Source: JASLBX01 sp036374175
GTDB lineage: Bacteria; Actinomycetota; Actinomycetes; Jiangellales; Jiangellaceae
Length of the DNA stretch: 54,428 nt
NCBI GenBank assembly: GCA_036374175.1
Contig: DASUUH010000037.1
Location: 1 to 54,428, forward strand
Reading direction: 5' to 3'
Numbering within the stretch: position 1 is the first letter of the stretch; each line of letters opens with the position of its first letter. Positions 24,394 through 32,703 of the stretch are shown here, in pieces. A program made the translations under genes and the position numbers. The notes beneath the pieces are model-generated. The model did not search any database. It worked only from the letters and a program-made list of their open reading frames with translations, and had not been told where the DNA came from.

Positions 24394-24399
24394 TAGCCT
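24394..24399 (+). promoter_or_regulatory. dapA leaderless promoter -10
   Basis: TAGCCT lies 7 bases before the dapA ATG (24407), the spacing for a transcript that begins at the start codon. The same TAGCCT-N7-ATG arrangement precedes ftsK. No clear -35 is visible. It separates dapA-rnj from the paa operon. Confidence 0.5.
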
Positions 24400-24406
24400 T
24401 CGTGTC

Positions 24407-25318
24407 ATGGTTGACGAGAGCACAACTCGCCGCGACGCTCCGTTCGGACGAGTCCTGACCGCCATGGTCACTCCGTTCCACGAGGACGGCAGCCTTGATC
24501 TGAAAGGCGCCGCCGCGCTTGCTTCGCACCTGGTCGATTCCGGCTGCGACGGGCTTGTCGTCAGCGGCACCACCGGTGAGAGCCCGACCACGTCCGACGC
24601 CGAGAAGGAGCAGTTGATCCGCGCGGTGGTCGAGGCGGTCGGCGACCGCGCGCGTGTGGTCGCCGGCGTGGGCACCTACGACACCCACCACACGACCGAA
24701 CTGGCCCGGCAGGCCGAGAAGGCTGGCGCTGTCGGACTGCTCGTCGTAACGCCGTATTACAGCCGGCCGACGCAGGAGGGCCTGGTGCAGCACTTCACGG
24801 CTGCCGCCGACGCGACCGGGCTCCCATTGATGCTGTACGACATCCCGCCGCGGTCCATCGTCCCGATCCAGACCGACACCCTCCTGCGCCTTGCCGAGCA
24901 CGAGCGCATCGTCGCGGTGAAGGACGCCAAGGGCGACCCGTTCGCGACCAGCGAGGTGATCGCGAAGTCCGACCTGGTGTACTACTGCGGCGACGACGCG
25001 CTGAACCTGCCGATGTTGTCCGTCGGCGCGATCGGCGTGGTGAGCGTCGTGGGCCATGTGGCCGCCGCGCAGTACGCCGACATGATCCGGGCGGTCGACA
25101 CCGGCGATCTCACAGCGGCGCTGCGCATTCACCGCCGGCTCATCCCTGCGGTGCGGGGAATCATGATGTCGGGCGAGCCCGGGGCGACGATGGCCAAGGC
25201 GGCCGTCCAGCTCGCGGGTGTGATCCAGAGCCGGGCCATGCGCTTGCCCCTGGTGACTGCGACTGACGGGCACGTAGCGGCCCTTCAGGACGCGCTTGCC
25301 GAGGCGGGCCTGGCATGA
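24407..25318 (+). CDS. dapA: 4-hydroxy-tetrahydrodipicolinate synthase
   Basis: DapA condenses pyruvate with aspartate semialdehyde, the first committed step to diaminopimelate and lysine. The 303-residue (beta/alpha)8 barrel has GRVLTAMVTPFHEDG at the start, GTTGESPT (substrate loop), VVTPYYSRPTQEG (proton-relay Tyr) and the Schiff-base Lys172 in RIVAVKDAKGD. ATG 24407 is preferred over the upstream GTG at 24362 because of the -10 box 7 bases before it and the family N-terminus. The stop overlaps the rnj ATG, and dapA-rnj is a conserved actinobacterial pair. The thyX gene of the mycobacterial neighbourhood is missing. Confidence 0.94.
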   Translation: MVDESTTRRDAPFGRVLTAMVTPFHEDGSLDLKGAAALASHLVDSGCDGLVVSGTTGESPTTSDAEKEQLIRAVVEAVGDRARVVAGVGTYDTHHTTELARQAEKAGAVGLLVVTPYYSRPTQEGLVQHFTAAADATGLPLMLYDIPPRSIVPIQTDTLLRLAEHERIVAVKDAKGDPFATSEVIAKSDLVYYCGDDALNLPMLSVGAIGVVSVVGHVAAAQYADMIRAVDTGDLTAALRIHRRLIPAVRGIMMSGEPGATMAKAAVQLAGVIQSRAMRLPLVTATDGHVAALQDALAEAGLA

Positions 25319-27003
25319 GTCATCCGCATCCCGAGCTGTCCGAACCGCCGCCGCTGGCCGAGAACACGCTGCGCATCGTCCCGCTCGGTGGGCTTGGCGA
25401 GGTCGGCCGCAACATGACAGTCTTCGAGATCAACGGCCGGCTGCTGATCGTGGACTGCGGTGTGCTGTTCCCTGAGGATCACCAGCCGGGGGTTGATCTG
25501 ATCCTGCCGGACTTCGACTACATCCGGCACCGCCTGGACGATGTCGAGGCGGTCATCCTCACCCACGGTCACGAGGACCACATCGGCGCCGTGCCGTTCC
25601 TGCTGCGCGAGAAGCAGGACGTCCCGCTGGTGGGATCCCGGTTGACCCTCGCGCTTGTCGAGGCCAAGCTGTCCGAGCACCGCATCGAGGCGTATCAGCT
25701 CGAGGTCGCCGAGGGGCGCACCGAGCGGTTCGGCCCCTTCGAGGTGGAGTTCCTCGCGGTCAACCACTCGATTCCCGACGCGTTGGCACTGGCCATCCGG
25801 ACCCCTGGTGGGGTCGTCCTGCACACCGGCGACTTCAAGATGGACCAGCTGCCGCTGGACGGCCGGCTCACCGATCTGAACGGTTTTGCCCGGCTGGGAC
25901 ACGCCGGCGTCGACCTGTTCATGGTCGACTCGACCAACGCGGAAGTGCTCGGGTTCACCCCGCTCGAACGCGACATCGCTCCGGTGTTGGATCGCGTGGT
26001 CGGACAGGCACCCCGCCGGGTCATCGTGGCGTCGTTCGCCAGCCACGTGCACCGGGTGCAGCAGGTTCTCGACGCCGCGGTGGCGCATCGCCGCAAGGTC
26101 GCGTTCGTCGGCCGTTCGATGGTGCGCAACATGGGTATCGCCCGCGACCTCGGCTACCTCAATATTCCAGGCGGGACTCTGGTGGACCTCAAAGCCATCG
26201 ACGACATCGCACCCGAAGAGCTGGTGCTGATGTCCACCGGGTCACAAGGCGAGCCGATGGCGGCCCTGTCACGGATCGCGAACCACGATCATCCGACCAT
26301 CCAGGTGGAAAAGGGCGACGTGGTGGTGCTCGCGTCGTCGATGATCCCGGGCAACGAGAACGCCGTCTCGCGCGTGATCAACGGGTTGACCAGGGCCGGT
26401 GCGACGGTCGTGCACCGCGGCAACGCGATGGTGCACACGTCCGGGCATGCCAGCGCCGGCGAGCTGCTATACGCGTACAACCTGGTCAAGCCGCGCAATG
26501 TGATGCCCATCCACGGTGAGGACCGTCACCTGCACGCCAATGCAGAGGTCGCGGCGAGTTCCGGCGTGCCGCGGGATCGGATCGCGATTGCCGGAGACGG
26601 CGTTGTGGTCGATCTCGCCGGCGGGCAGGCCCGCATCACCGGCGCGGTGCCGTGCGGCTACGTCTACGTGGACGGGACAACCGTCGGAGGGGTGGCCGAG
26701 GCGTCCCTTAAGGACCGGCGGATCCTGGGGGAGGAGGGTTTCATCTCGGTCGTGGTCGTGGTCGATTCGGTGACCGGCAAGGTCACCGGAGGGCCCGAGA
26801 TCCACGCCCGGGGGTTCACCGAAGACGACGCCGTCTTCGACGTTATCCGGCCGGAGATCGCCGACGCGGTGGAGAAGGCGGCCGCCGGCGGTGGGGCCGA
26901 CACCTACCAGCTGCAGCAGACGATCCGGCGGACCATCGGCCGTTGGGTGAGTAGCGAGTTCCGGCGCCGCCCCATGATCATCCCCGTCGTCGTCGAAGCC
27001 TAA
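25315..27003 (+). CDS. rnj: Ribonuclease J
   Basis: RNase J is a metallo-beta-lactamase nuclease with 5'-3' exonuclease and endonuclease activity, important in mRNA decay and rRNA maturation. The 562 residues include the zinc motif HGHEDHIGA (His84, His86, Asp88, His89), HTGDFKMD, and the beta-CASP motifs FVGRSMVRNMGIARDLGYL, STGSQGEPMAALSRI and TSGHASAGELLYAYNLVKPRNVMPIHGE. The C-terminal domain for dimerisation begins near VYVDGTTVGGVAE. ATG 25315 overlaps the dapA stop (ATGA). A copy of the intergenic repeat begins at the base after its TAA. Confidence 0.96.
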   Translation: MSHPHPELSEPPPLAENTLRIVPLGGLGEVGRNMTVFEINGRLLIVDCGVLFPEDHQPGVDLILPDFDYIRHRLDDVEAVILTHGHEDHIGAVPFLLREKQDVPLVGSRLTLALVEAKLSEHRIEAYQLEVAEGRTERFGPFEVEFLAVNHSIPDALALAIRTPGGVVLHTGDFKMDQLPLDGRLTDLNGFARLGHAGVDLFMVDSTNAEVLGFTPLERDIAPVLDRVVGQAPRRVIVASFASHVHRVQQVLDAAVAHRRKVAFVGRSMVRNMGIARDLGYLNIPGGTLVDLKAIDDIAPEELVLMSTGSQGEPMAALSRIANHDHPTIQVEKGDVVVLASSMIPGNENAVSRVINGLTRAGATVVHRGNAMVHTSGHASAGELLYAYNLVKPRNVMPIHGEDRHLHANAEVAASSGVPRDRIAIAGDGVVVDLAGGQARITGAVPCGYVYVDGTTVGGVAEASLKDRRILGEEGFISVVVVVDSVTGKVTGGPEIHARGFTEDDAVFDVIRPEIADAVEKAAAGGGADTYQLQQTIRRTIGRWVSSEFRRRPMIIPVVVEA

Positions 27004-27020
27004 CGAACGTGATCGAACGG
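27004..27020 (-). repeat. Intergenic repeat core, rnj copy
   Basis: The 17 bases CGAACGTGATCGAACGG are identical to bases 10490-10506 in the right arm of the infB hairpin. They start immediately after the rnj stop codon. Only one arm is present, in the orientation opposite to the rny copy. Confidence 0.7.
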
Positions 27021-27064
27021 AATAGAGTCGGCGTGTGACGCACGATACGGGTGTGATTTGCCGG

Positions 27065-27070
27065 TAGCCT
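27065..27070 (+). promoter_or_regulatory. ftsK leaderless promoter -10
   Basis: TAGCCT is 7 bases before the ftsK ATG, as at dapA. No strong -35 is visible. The 74-base gap holds only this box and the repeat core. Confidence 0.5.
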
Positions 27071-27077
27071 GCGGATC

Positions 27078-29579
27078 ATGGCCACCCGTACGTCCACGTC
27101 GACCCGAAACCGCCGGGCGAAGAAGGCGGAGCCGGAGCCGCCTACCCGCGGCAGGTCCAAGCGGACGAGTCGGCGTAACCCGCCGCCCCCACCGCCGCCG
27201 CCGAAAGAGCCTGGCGTTCTCGTCTGGCTCGGCACCGGCATCGGCCGGCTCATCACGGCCATCTGGATGGGTGTTGCCCACCTGATCGGCAGCATCGTGC
27301 GGCGCCTCGGGACTGCTCGTGAACTCGATCCCGAGCACCGCCGCGACGGCATCGGACTCGGACTACTCGGACTGGCCGTGGTCGTCGCCGCAGGTATCTG
27401 GTGGAATCTCGACGGCCCGGTGTTCGACGTCGTCCGCTCTGTCGTCGCGGGCGCGGTCGGCACGGTGTCGTACGTGGTGCCGATACTTTTCCTGATGGCG
27501 GGCTGGCGCGCGCTGCGCAACCCGACGCGCAACGGACCCGGCGGCCGGCAGCTTGTCGGCTGGACGACCCTGCTGCTGGGCACGCTCGGGCTGACCCACA
27601 TCGCCGGGGGGATGCCCCGCCCGGTCGACGGGGAGACCGCGATGCAGGCCGCGGGCGGTGCCGTCGGGTACGTGGCTTCCACCATGCCGGCCGACCTGCT
27701 TACCGTCTGGGTGGCGACGCCGCTGCTGGCCATGATCACGATCTACGGCATCCTTGTCGTCACTCACACACCGGTGCACGAGATCCCGGACCGGGCCCGC
27801 GCAGTGCGCGACTATCTGCTCGGCGTACCGGATGCCGAGGACGACGACGGCACGGGCGCGAAGCCCGCGCGGCGATCGCGATTGCGCTGGCGCGGTCACG
27901 ACATCGAGCCGCAGGACGAAGAGCCGTACGACACACCCCTGGTGAGCGACAAACCGCGGCGGCGCAAGTCCACGGATCCGAACGACGAGGTCGACACGGT
28001 CGAAGTCGACCCCCAGCCGGCCGGCAAAGGCAAGCTCACCAAAAAGGCCGAGGCCGAACCACCGCCGCATTCGCCGCTGCCTCAGCGAGTCGAGCAGTTG
28101 GCGTTGTCCGGCGATATCACTTACACGCTGCCGCCGTCCGACGCGCTGGCCCAGGGCAGCCTGCACCGGACCCGGTCCAAGGCCTCGGACCAGGTGGTCG
28201 AGGCGCTCACCGAGGTGCTGGACCAGTTCGACATCGACGCGCAGGTGACCGGGTACATGCGCGGGCCGACGGTGACCCGCTACGAAGTCGAGCTCGGGCC
28301 GGCGGTCAAGGTCGAGCGGGTTACGGCGTTGTCCAAGAACATCGCTTACGCGGTGGCCAGCGCCGACGTGCGGATTCTGTCGCCGATCCCAGGCAAGTCG
28401 GCGATCGGGATCGAGATTCCCAACACCGACCGTGAGACGGTAAGCCTCGGTGACGTCTTGCGCTCCCCGCTGGCCCGCAAGGACCACCACGCCATGGTGG
28501 TCGGGCTGGGCAAGGACGTCGAAGGCGGGTTCGTCGTGGCGAACCTGTCCAAGATGCCGCACCTGCTGATCGCGGGGGCGACCGGCTCGGGTAAGTCCGG
28601 CTGCATCAACTCGCTGATCACCTCCGTGCTGATGCGTGCCACGCCAGACGAAGTGCGGATGGTGCTGGTCGACCCGAAGCGCGTGGAACTGTCGGCCTAC
28701 GACGGCATCCCGCACTTGATCACCCCGATCATCACGAGCCCGAAGAAGGCGGCCGAGGCGCTGCAGTGGGTCGTCCGTGAGATGGACATGCGATACGACG
28801 ACCTGCACGAGTACGGCTTCCGGCACGTCGACGACTTCAACAAGGCCGTGCGCAGCGGCAAGATCAAGCCGCCGCCGGGCAGCGAACGGACGCTGGCTCC
28901 GTACCCGTACCTGCTCGTCATCGTGGACGAGTTGGCTGATCTGATGATGGTCGCTCCGCGGGACGTGGAGGACTCAGTCGTCCGGATCACTCAGCTGGCC
29001 AGGGCCGCCGGCATTCACCTGGTGCTCGCCACTCAGCGGCCGTCCGTCGACGTCGTCACCGGTCTTATCAAGGCGAACGTGCCGTCCCGGCTGGCGTTCG
29101 CAACCTCGTCGCTGGCCGACTCCCGGGTCATCCTCGACCAGCCAGGTGCGGAGAAGCTGGTCGGGCAGGGCGACGGGTTGTTCCTGCCGATGGGCGCGAG
29201 CAAGCCGATCCGGATCCAAGGTCCGTGGGTGACCGAGACCGAGATCCACAGTGTGGTGACGCACTGCAAGGCGCAGCTCAAGCCCACGTACCGCGAAGAC
29301 GTCACCGCGCCGCAGAACTCCAGACGCGAGATCGACGAGGACATCGGCGACGACCTCGACCTGCTGTGCCAGGCCGCCGAACTTGTCATCAATACCCAGT
29401 TCGGGTCGACCTCGATGCTGCAGCGCAAGCTGCGCGTGGGTTTCGCCAAAGCCGGGCGCCTGATGGATCTGATGGAAAGCCGCGGCATCGTCGGGCCGTC
29501 CGAGGGATCGAAGGCCCGCGACGTGCTGATCAAACCGGACGAACTGGACGAGGTGCTCGCAGCACTCCGCGGCGAATAA
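27078..29579 (+). CDS. ftsK: DNA translocase FtsK/SpoIIIE
   Basis: FtsK pumps DNA at the division septum so that chromosome termini are segregated. The 833 residues start with a basic segment and four membrane segments (about residues 60-240: LIGSIVRRL, GIGLGLLGLAVVVAAGIWW, SYVVPILFLMAGW, LLTVWVATPLLAMITIYGILVV). A charged linker runs to about 330, then the RecA-like motor with Walker A GATGSGKS (500-507), Walker B-type LLVIVDELADLMM and HLVLATQRPSVDVVTG. The C-terminal gamma winged helix (STSMLQRKLRVGFAKAGRLMDLMESRGIVGPSEGSKAR) reads KOPS-type sequences. ATG 27078 fits the -10 box at 27065. Confidence 0.95.
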   Translation: MATRTSTSTRNRRAKKAEPEPPTRGRSKRTSRRNPPPPPPPPKEPGVLVWLGTGIGRLITAIWMGVAHLIGSIVRRLGTARELDPEHRRDGIGLGLLGLAVVVAAGIWWNLDGPVFDVVRSVVAGAVGTVSYVVPILFLMAGWRALRNPTRNGPGGRQLVGWTTLLLGTLGLTHIAGGMPRPVDGETAMQAAGGAVGYVASTMPADLLTVWVATPLLAMITIYGILVVTHTPVHEIPDRARAVRDYLLGVPDAEDDDGTGAKPARRSRLRWRGHDIEPQDEEPYDTPLVSDKPRRRKSTDPNDEVDTVEVDPQPAGKGKLTKKAEAEPPPHSPLPQRVEQLALSGDITYTLPPSDALAQGSLHRTRSKASDQVVEALTEVLDQFDIDAQVTGYMRGPTVTRYEVELGPAVKVERVTALSKNIAYAVASADVRILSPIPGKSAIGIEIPNTDRETVSLGDVLRSPLARKDHHAMVVGLGKDVEGGFVVANLSKMPHLLIAGATGSGKSGCINSLITSVLMRATPDEVRMVLVDPKRVELSAYDGIPHLITPIITSPKKAAEALQWVVREMDMRYDDLHEYGFRHVDDFNKAVRSGKIKPPPGSERTLAPYPYLLVIVDELADLMMVAPRDVEDSVVRITQLARAAGIHLVLATQRPSVDVVTGLIKANVPSRLAFATSSLADSRVILDQPGAEKLVGQGDGLFLPMGASKPIRIQGPWVTETEIHSVVTHCKAQLKPTYREDVTAPQNSRREIDEDIGDDLDLLCQAAELVINTQFGSTSMLQRKLRVGFAKAGRLMDLMESRGIVGPSEGSKARDVLIKPDELDEVLAALRGE

Positions 29580-29629
29580 TTGCAGGGGGCCATTTACTCA
29601 CGCACTCGGGCGTGCCAAGCTCGGGCAGC

Positions 29630-31060
29630 GTGAGTGAACACTCGGTCGCGATCGTCACCTTGGGGTGCGCCAGAAACGAGGTCGACTCCGAAGAGCTCGC
29701 CGGCCGGCTGGCCGCAGACGGCTTTCGCCTGGTCGGCGACGCCGCCGAGGCCGAGACCGTTCTGGTCAACACGTGCGCGTTCATCGAGCAGGCGAAGAAG
29801 GATTCGGTGGACGCCATCCTGGAGGCAGCTGACCTGAAGGAACAAGGGCCGGCGAAAGCCGTCGTGGCGGTCGGGTGCCTCGCCGAGCGGTACGGTTTCC
29901 AGCTCGCCAGCCAGCTGGACGAAGCCGACGGCGTCCTCGGGTTCGACGACTACGAGCGGATCGGCGAGCGGCTGCTGAGCATCCTGGCCGGCGAACCACA
30001 CGTGCCACACGTTCCGCATGACCGGCGCACCCTGCTACCGATCACGCCGGTCGACCGCAGCAGCGTCCGGCGGCCCATTCCCGGCCACGGGCACGCTGCG
30101 CCCGACCTCCCCGAAGGTGTCGCTCCCGCTTCCGGGCCCAGAGCTGTGCGGCGCCGGCTGGACGGTGGGCCGGTCGCTCCGCTCAAGCTCGCCAGCGGGT
30201 GTGACCGGAGATGTTCGTTCTGTGCGATTCCGACGTGGCGCGGCTCCTTCGTGTCACGACGGCCCGGTGAATTGCTGGGCGAGGCGCAATGGTTGGCCGA
30301 GCAGGGCGTCCGCGAGTTGTTCTTGGTCAGTGAGAACTCCACCTCCTACGGCAAGGATCGCGGTGACCTGCGGCTGCTGGAGACCCTGCTGCCGCAGTTG
30401 GCGGCCGTGGACGGGATCGAACGGGTGCGGGTTTCGTACCTACAGCCGGCGGAGATGCGGCCGTCCCTGATCGAGGTGATGACCTCGACCAAGGGTGTCG
30501 CCCCGTACTTCGACCTGTCCTTCCAACACGCCAACGCGTCGGTGCTGCGGCGGATGCGCCGGTTCGGCTCGGTACGGGCCTTCACCGAACTCGTGGCGGC
30601 CATCCGCGAGCGCGCGCCGCACGCCGGTATCCGATCGAACGTGATCGTCGGCTTTCCCGGTGAAACGGAGTCGCAGCTCGCTGAGCTCGAGGCATTCTTG
30701 TCCGACGTGCGCCTGGACGTGGTGGGTGTATTCGGTTACTCCGACGAGGACGGTACCGAAGCGGCGGGTTTCGACGACAAGATCGATCCTGACGAGGTGG
30801 CCGAACGCGTCGAGCGTGTGCACGCCCTGGTCGAGGAACTGACCGCGCAGCGCGCCGAAGACCGGATCGGCGAGACCGTCTCCGTTCTGGTGGAGTCGGT
30901 TGCCGACGGTGTCGCCGAGGGACGGGCCGCCCACCAGGGCCCGGACGTGGACGGCAGCACGACCATCCGCGGGATGAAGGCTTCGATCGGAGAGCTGACC
31001 GACGCCCGGGTGGTGGCTACCGAAGGCGTCGATCTGATCGCTGAGCCGGCCATTGCGTGA
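29630..31060 (+). CDS. rimO: Ribosomal protein S12 methylthiotransferase RimO
   Basis: RimO is a radical SAM enzyme that adds a methylthio group to the conserved Asp of ribosomal protein S12. The 476 residues begin with the UPF0004 domain, whose three Cys bind the second 4Fe-4S cluster (TLGCARNEVDSEE, VNTCAFIEQA, VGCLAERY). The radical SAM CxxxCxxC is Cys191, Cys195 and Cys198 (GCDRRCSFCAIP), and the C-terminal TRAM domain follows. SxNVIVGFPGETE and the RimO-type sequence distinguish it from MiaB (52435). GTG 29630 is chosen; GTG 29612 is possible. An 8-base inverted repeat (29596-29603 with 29628-29635) overlaps the start. Confidence 0.93.
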   Translation: MSEHSVAIVTLGCARNEVDSEELAGRLAADGFRLVGDAAEAETVLVNTCAFIEQAKKDSVDAILEAADLKEQGPAKAVVAVGCLAERYGFQLASQLDEADGVLGFDDYERIGERLLSILAGEPHVPHVPHDRRTLLPITPVDRSSVRRPIPGHGHAAPDLPEGVAPASGPRAVRRRLDGGPVAPLKLASGCDRRCSFCAIPTWRGSFVSRRPGELLGEAQWLAEQGVRELFLVSENSTSYGKDRGDLRLLETLLPQLAAVDGIERVRVSYLQPAEMRPSLIEVMTSTKGVAPYFDLSFQHANASVLRRMRRFGSVRAFTELVAAIRERAPHAGIRSNVIVGFPGETESQLAELEAFLSDVRLDVVGVFGYSDEDGTEAAGFDDKIDPDEVAERVERVHALVEELTAQRAEDRIGETVSVLVESVADGVAEGRAAHQGPDVDGSTTIRGMKASIGELTDARVVATEGVDLIAEPAIA

Positions 31061-31113
31061 ACGACTCGTCGCCGTCGCACCGCCGCCTCGCCCTCGGATG
31101 GTCTGAGAAGCCG

Positions 31114-31119
31114 TACGCT
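31114..31119 (+). promoter_or_regulatory. pgsA leaderless promoter -10
   Basis: TACGCT is 6 bases before GTG 31126, suggesting a transcript that begins at the pgsA start codon. It lies in the 65-base gap after rimO. Confidence 0.45.
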
Positions 31120-31125
31120 GGCTCC

Positions 31126-31707
31126 GTGCCAGCAGTTGAGGGGCAAAGCTCCACCCCGGGTGTATGGAACGCCGCGAACGGGTTGACGTTGCTGCGCGTG
31201 GCCATGGTCCCGGTGTTCCTCGTGCTGTTGTTCCGCGACGGTGGCGACGCCACCGGCGCGCGGATCGTTGCGTTCGCGGTGTTCTCTGTCGCGATGGTGA
31301 CCGACCGGCTGGACGGTGAGCTGGCCCGCCGCCGTGGTTTGGTCACGGACGTTGGCAAGATCGCTGATCCTATTGCGGACAAGGCCCTGACCGGTGCTGC
31401 CTTCATTGGGCTGTCGGTGCTGGGCGAGTTGCCGTGGTGGGTCACGATCGTGGTGCTGGTCCGCGAGTGGGGTATTACCGCGATGCGGTTCGCCGTGCTG
31501 CGGTACGGCGTGTTGCCGGCGAATCGAGGCGGCAAGCTCAAAACCGCCCTGCAGGCGCTGGCTCTTGGCCTCTACATCCTGCCGCTGCCGGACGCCTGGG
31601 AGCCGGTGCAAGCCGCGGCCATGGCTCTGGCCGTTTCCGTCACGATCGTGACCGGCGTCGATTACGTGATGCAGGCGGTCCGGCTGCGGCGGGCGGCCAA
31701 GGCCTGA
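31126..31707 (+). CDS. pgsA: CDP-diacylglycerol-glycerol-3-phosphate 3-phosphatidyltransferase
   Basis: This integral membrane CDP-alcohol phosphatidyltransferase is predicted to make phosphatidylglycerol phosphate. The 193 residues start with VWNAANGLTLLRV, typical of PgsA. The CDP-OH signature D-x2-DG-x2-AR-x8-G-x3-D-x3-D is complete in TDRLDGELARRRGLVTDVGK and IADPIADK, and several membrane segments follow. GTG 31126 is preferred because of the TACGCT box. GTG 31057, which overlaps the rimO stop, would add 23 residues and coupling to rimO. cinA follows after 3 bases. Other CDP-alcohol transferases are less likely given the conserved pgsA-cinA-clgR order. Confidence 0.88.
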   Translation: MPAVEGQSSTPGVWNAANGLTLLRVAMVPVFLVLLFRDGGDATGARIVAFAVFSVAMVTDRLDGELARRRGLVTDVGKIADPIADKALTGAAFIGLSVLGELPWWVTIVVLVREWGITAMRFAVLRYGVLPANRGGKLKTALQALALGLYILPLPDAWEPVQAAAMALAVSVTIVTGVDYVMQAVRLRRAAKA

Positions 31708-31710
31708 TCG

Positions 31711-32211
31711 ATGGCACGTGTGGCGGACCTCGTCGAATCCCTGGCTCGGGCCGGCGCCACCGTGGCGACGGCCGAGTCGTTGACCGGCGGACTGGTGGTC
31801 GCGGCCCTGACCGACATTCCCGGTGCGTCGGCCGTCGTGCGAGGCGGAGTCGTCGTTTATGCCACGGACCTTAAGAGTGAGCTCGCCGGCGTGCCGGCTG
31901 AGACGCTCCGGCGCGACGGTCCGGTTGCCGCGTCCACTGCCGCCGCGATGGCCGAGGGCGTGCGCCAGCGGTGTGCGGCCACGTACGGCGTTGCGACGAC
32001 CGGAGTCGCCGGGCCCGACCCGCAGGACGGCCATCTGCCAGGCACACTCCACGTGGCGGTCGCCGGGCCGGTCGGAACCCGAGTCGAGTCGATCTCCGAG
32101 CTTCGCGGAGACCGCTCGGCGATCCGCGCGGCGGCGGTTCACCACGCTCTCAGCCTGCTCGCGGAGATGGTCCAGGGGGCCCGGGAATCCCAGCCGGGCT
32201 CAGGACGTTGA
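31711..32211 (+). CDS. cinA: CinA-like nicotinamide-nucleotide amidohydrolase (PncC domain)
   Basis: This 166-residue protein consists of the C-terminal CinA domain only, the stand-alone PncC form that deamidates NMN to nicotinate mononucleotide. GATVATAESLTGGLVVAALTDIPGASAVVRGGVVVYATDLKSELAGV contains the conserved AESLTGG active-site segment, and YGVATTGVAGPDPQDGHLPGT the second motif. The N-terminal molybdopterin-binding-like domain of full CinA is absent, as in related Actinobacteria. ATG 31711 follows pgsA closely, so they are co-transcribed. clgR lies downstream. Confidence 0.92.
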   Translation: MARVADLVESLARAGATVATAESLTGGLVVAALTDIPGASAVVRGGVVVYATDLKSELAGVPAETLRRDGPVAASTAAAMAEGVRQRCAATYGVATTGVAGPDPQDGHLPGTLHVAVAGPVGTRVESISELRGDRSAIRAAAVHHALSLLAEMVQGARESQPGSGR

Positions 32212-32310
32212 AACCAACACGGGTCCACCACCCTGACCAGCCGGCGGGTTGTGCGAAGGTACGGTGGGTACCAGCAAAGGCATCTCGATCGCAACGAAGG
32301 GGAGTGGCCG

Positions 32311-32622
32311 GTGGTTCTCGTCAGGCGCCTCATCGGCGACGTCCTACGCCGCCGTCGCATCGCCCAAGGTCGCACGCTGCGCGAGGTGTCGGCCGCTGCT
32401 CGAGTCAGTTTGGGTTACCTGTCAGAAGTAGAGCGCGGACGAAAGGAAGCTTCGTCCGAGCTGCTGGCTGCGATCTGCGATGCGCTGGACTTGCCGATGT
32501 CGACAGTGCTCCGCGAGGTCAGCGAAGAGATGTCGCGGGTCGAGGCGGCCGCCGTCGGCGCGTTGACCGAGCTGCGCGCGTCTCGCTCGGTACCCGAGCG
32601 CGACGTTGTTGCTGTGGGCTGA
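32311..32622 (+). CDS. clgR: ClgR-type XRE transcriptional regulator
   Basis: This 103-residue helix-turn-helix regulator belongs to the ClgR group, which activates clp protease and stress genes in Actinobacteria. MVLVRRLIGDVLRRRRIAQGRTLREVSAAARVSLGYLSEVERGRKEASSELLAAICDALDLPMSTVLREV is very close to the known family. The C-terminus after REVSEEMSRVEA is short and variable. In ClgR this tail is a Clp degradation signal, but no canonical AA end is seen here. GTG 32311 has GAAGGGGAG at 32296-32304. TACGGT (32260-32265) may be a -10 box. In M. tuberculosis clgR is followed by a PspA gene; here a ROK gene follows. Confidence 0.87.
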   Translation: MVLVRRLIGDVLRRRRIAQGRTLREVSAAARVSLGYLSEVERGRKEASSELLAAICDALDLPMSTVLREVSEEMSRVEAAAVGALTELRASRSVPERDVVAVG

Positions 32623-32695
32623 GTCGCGCTCTAGCATTGCCGGGCATCGCCGCGGTACCGTATCGGTAGTCTGTTAAGACTCTTACCGAATACGG
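32609..32695 (+). promoter_or_regulatory. ROK gene promoter and operator palindromes
   Basis: TTGCTG (32609-32614) and TAGCAT (32632-32637) with a 17-base spacer are a plausible promoter. Downstream are TACCG-TAT-CGGTA (32656-32668) and the outer pair TCGGTA (32663-32668) / TACCGA (32684-32689), which enclose AGTCT / AGACT. These overlapping palindromes probably bind the ROK regulator itself. Confidence 0.45.
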
Positions 32696-32703
32696 AGGCG
32701 GAT

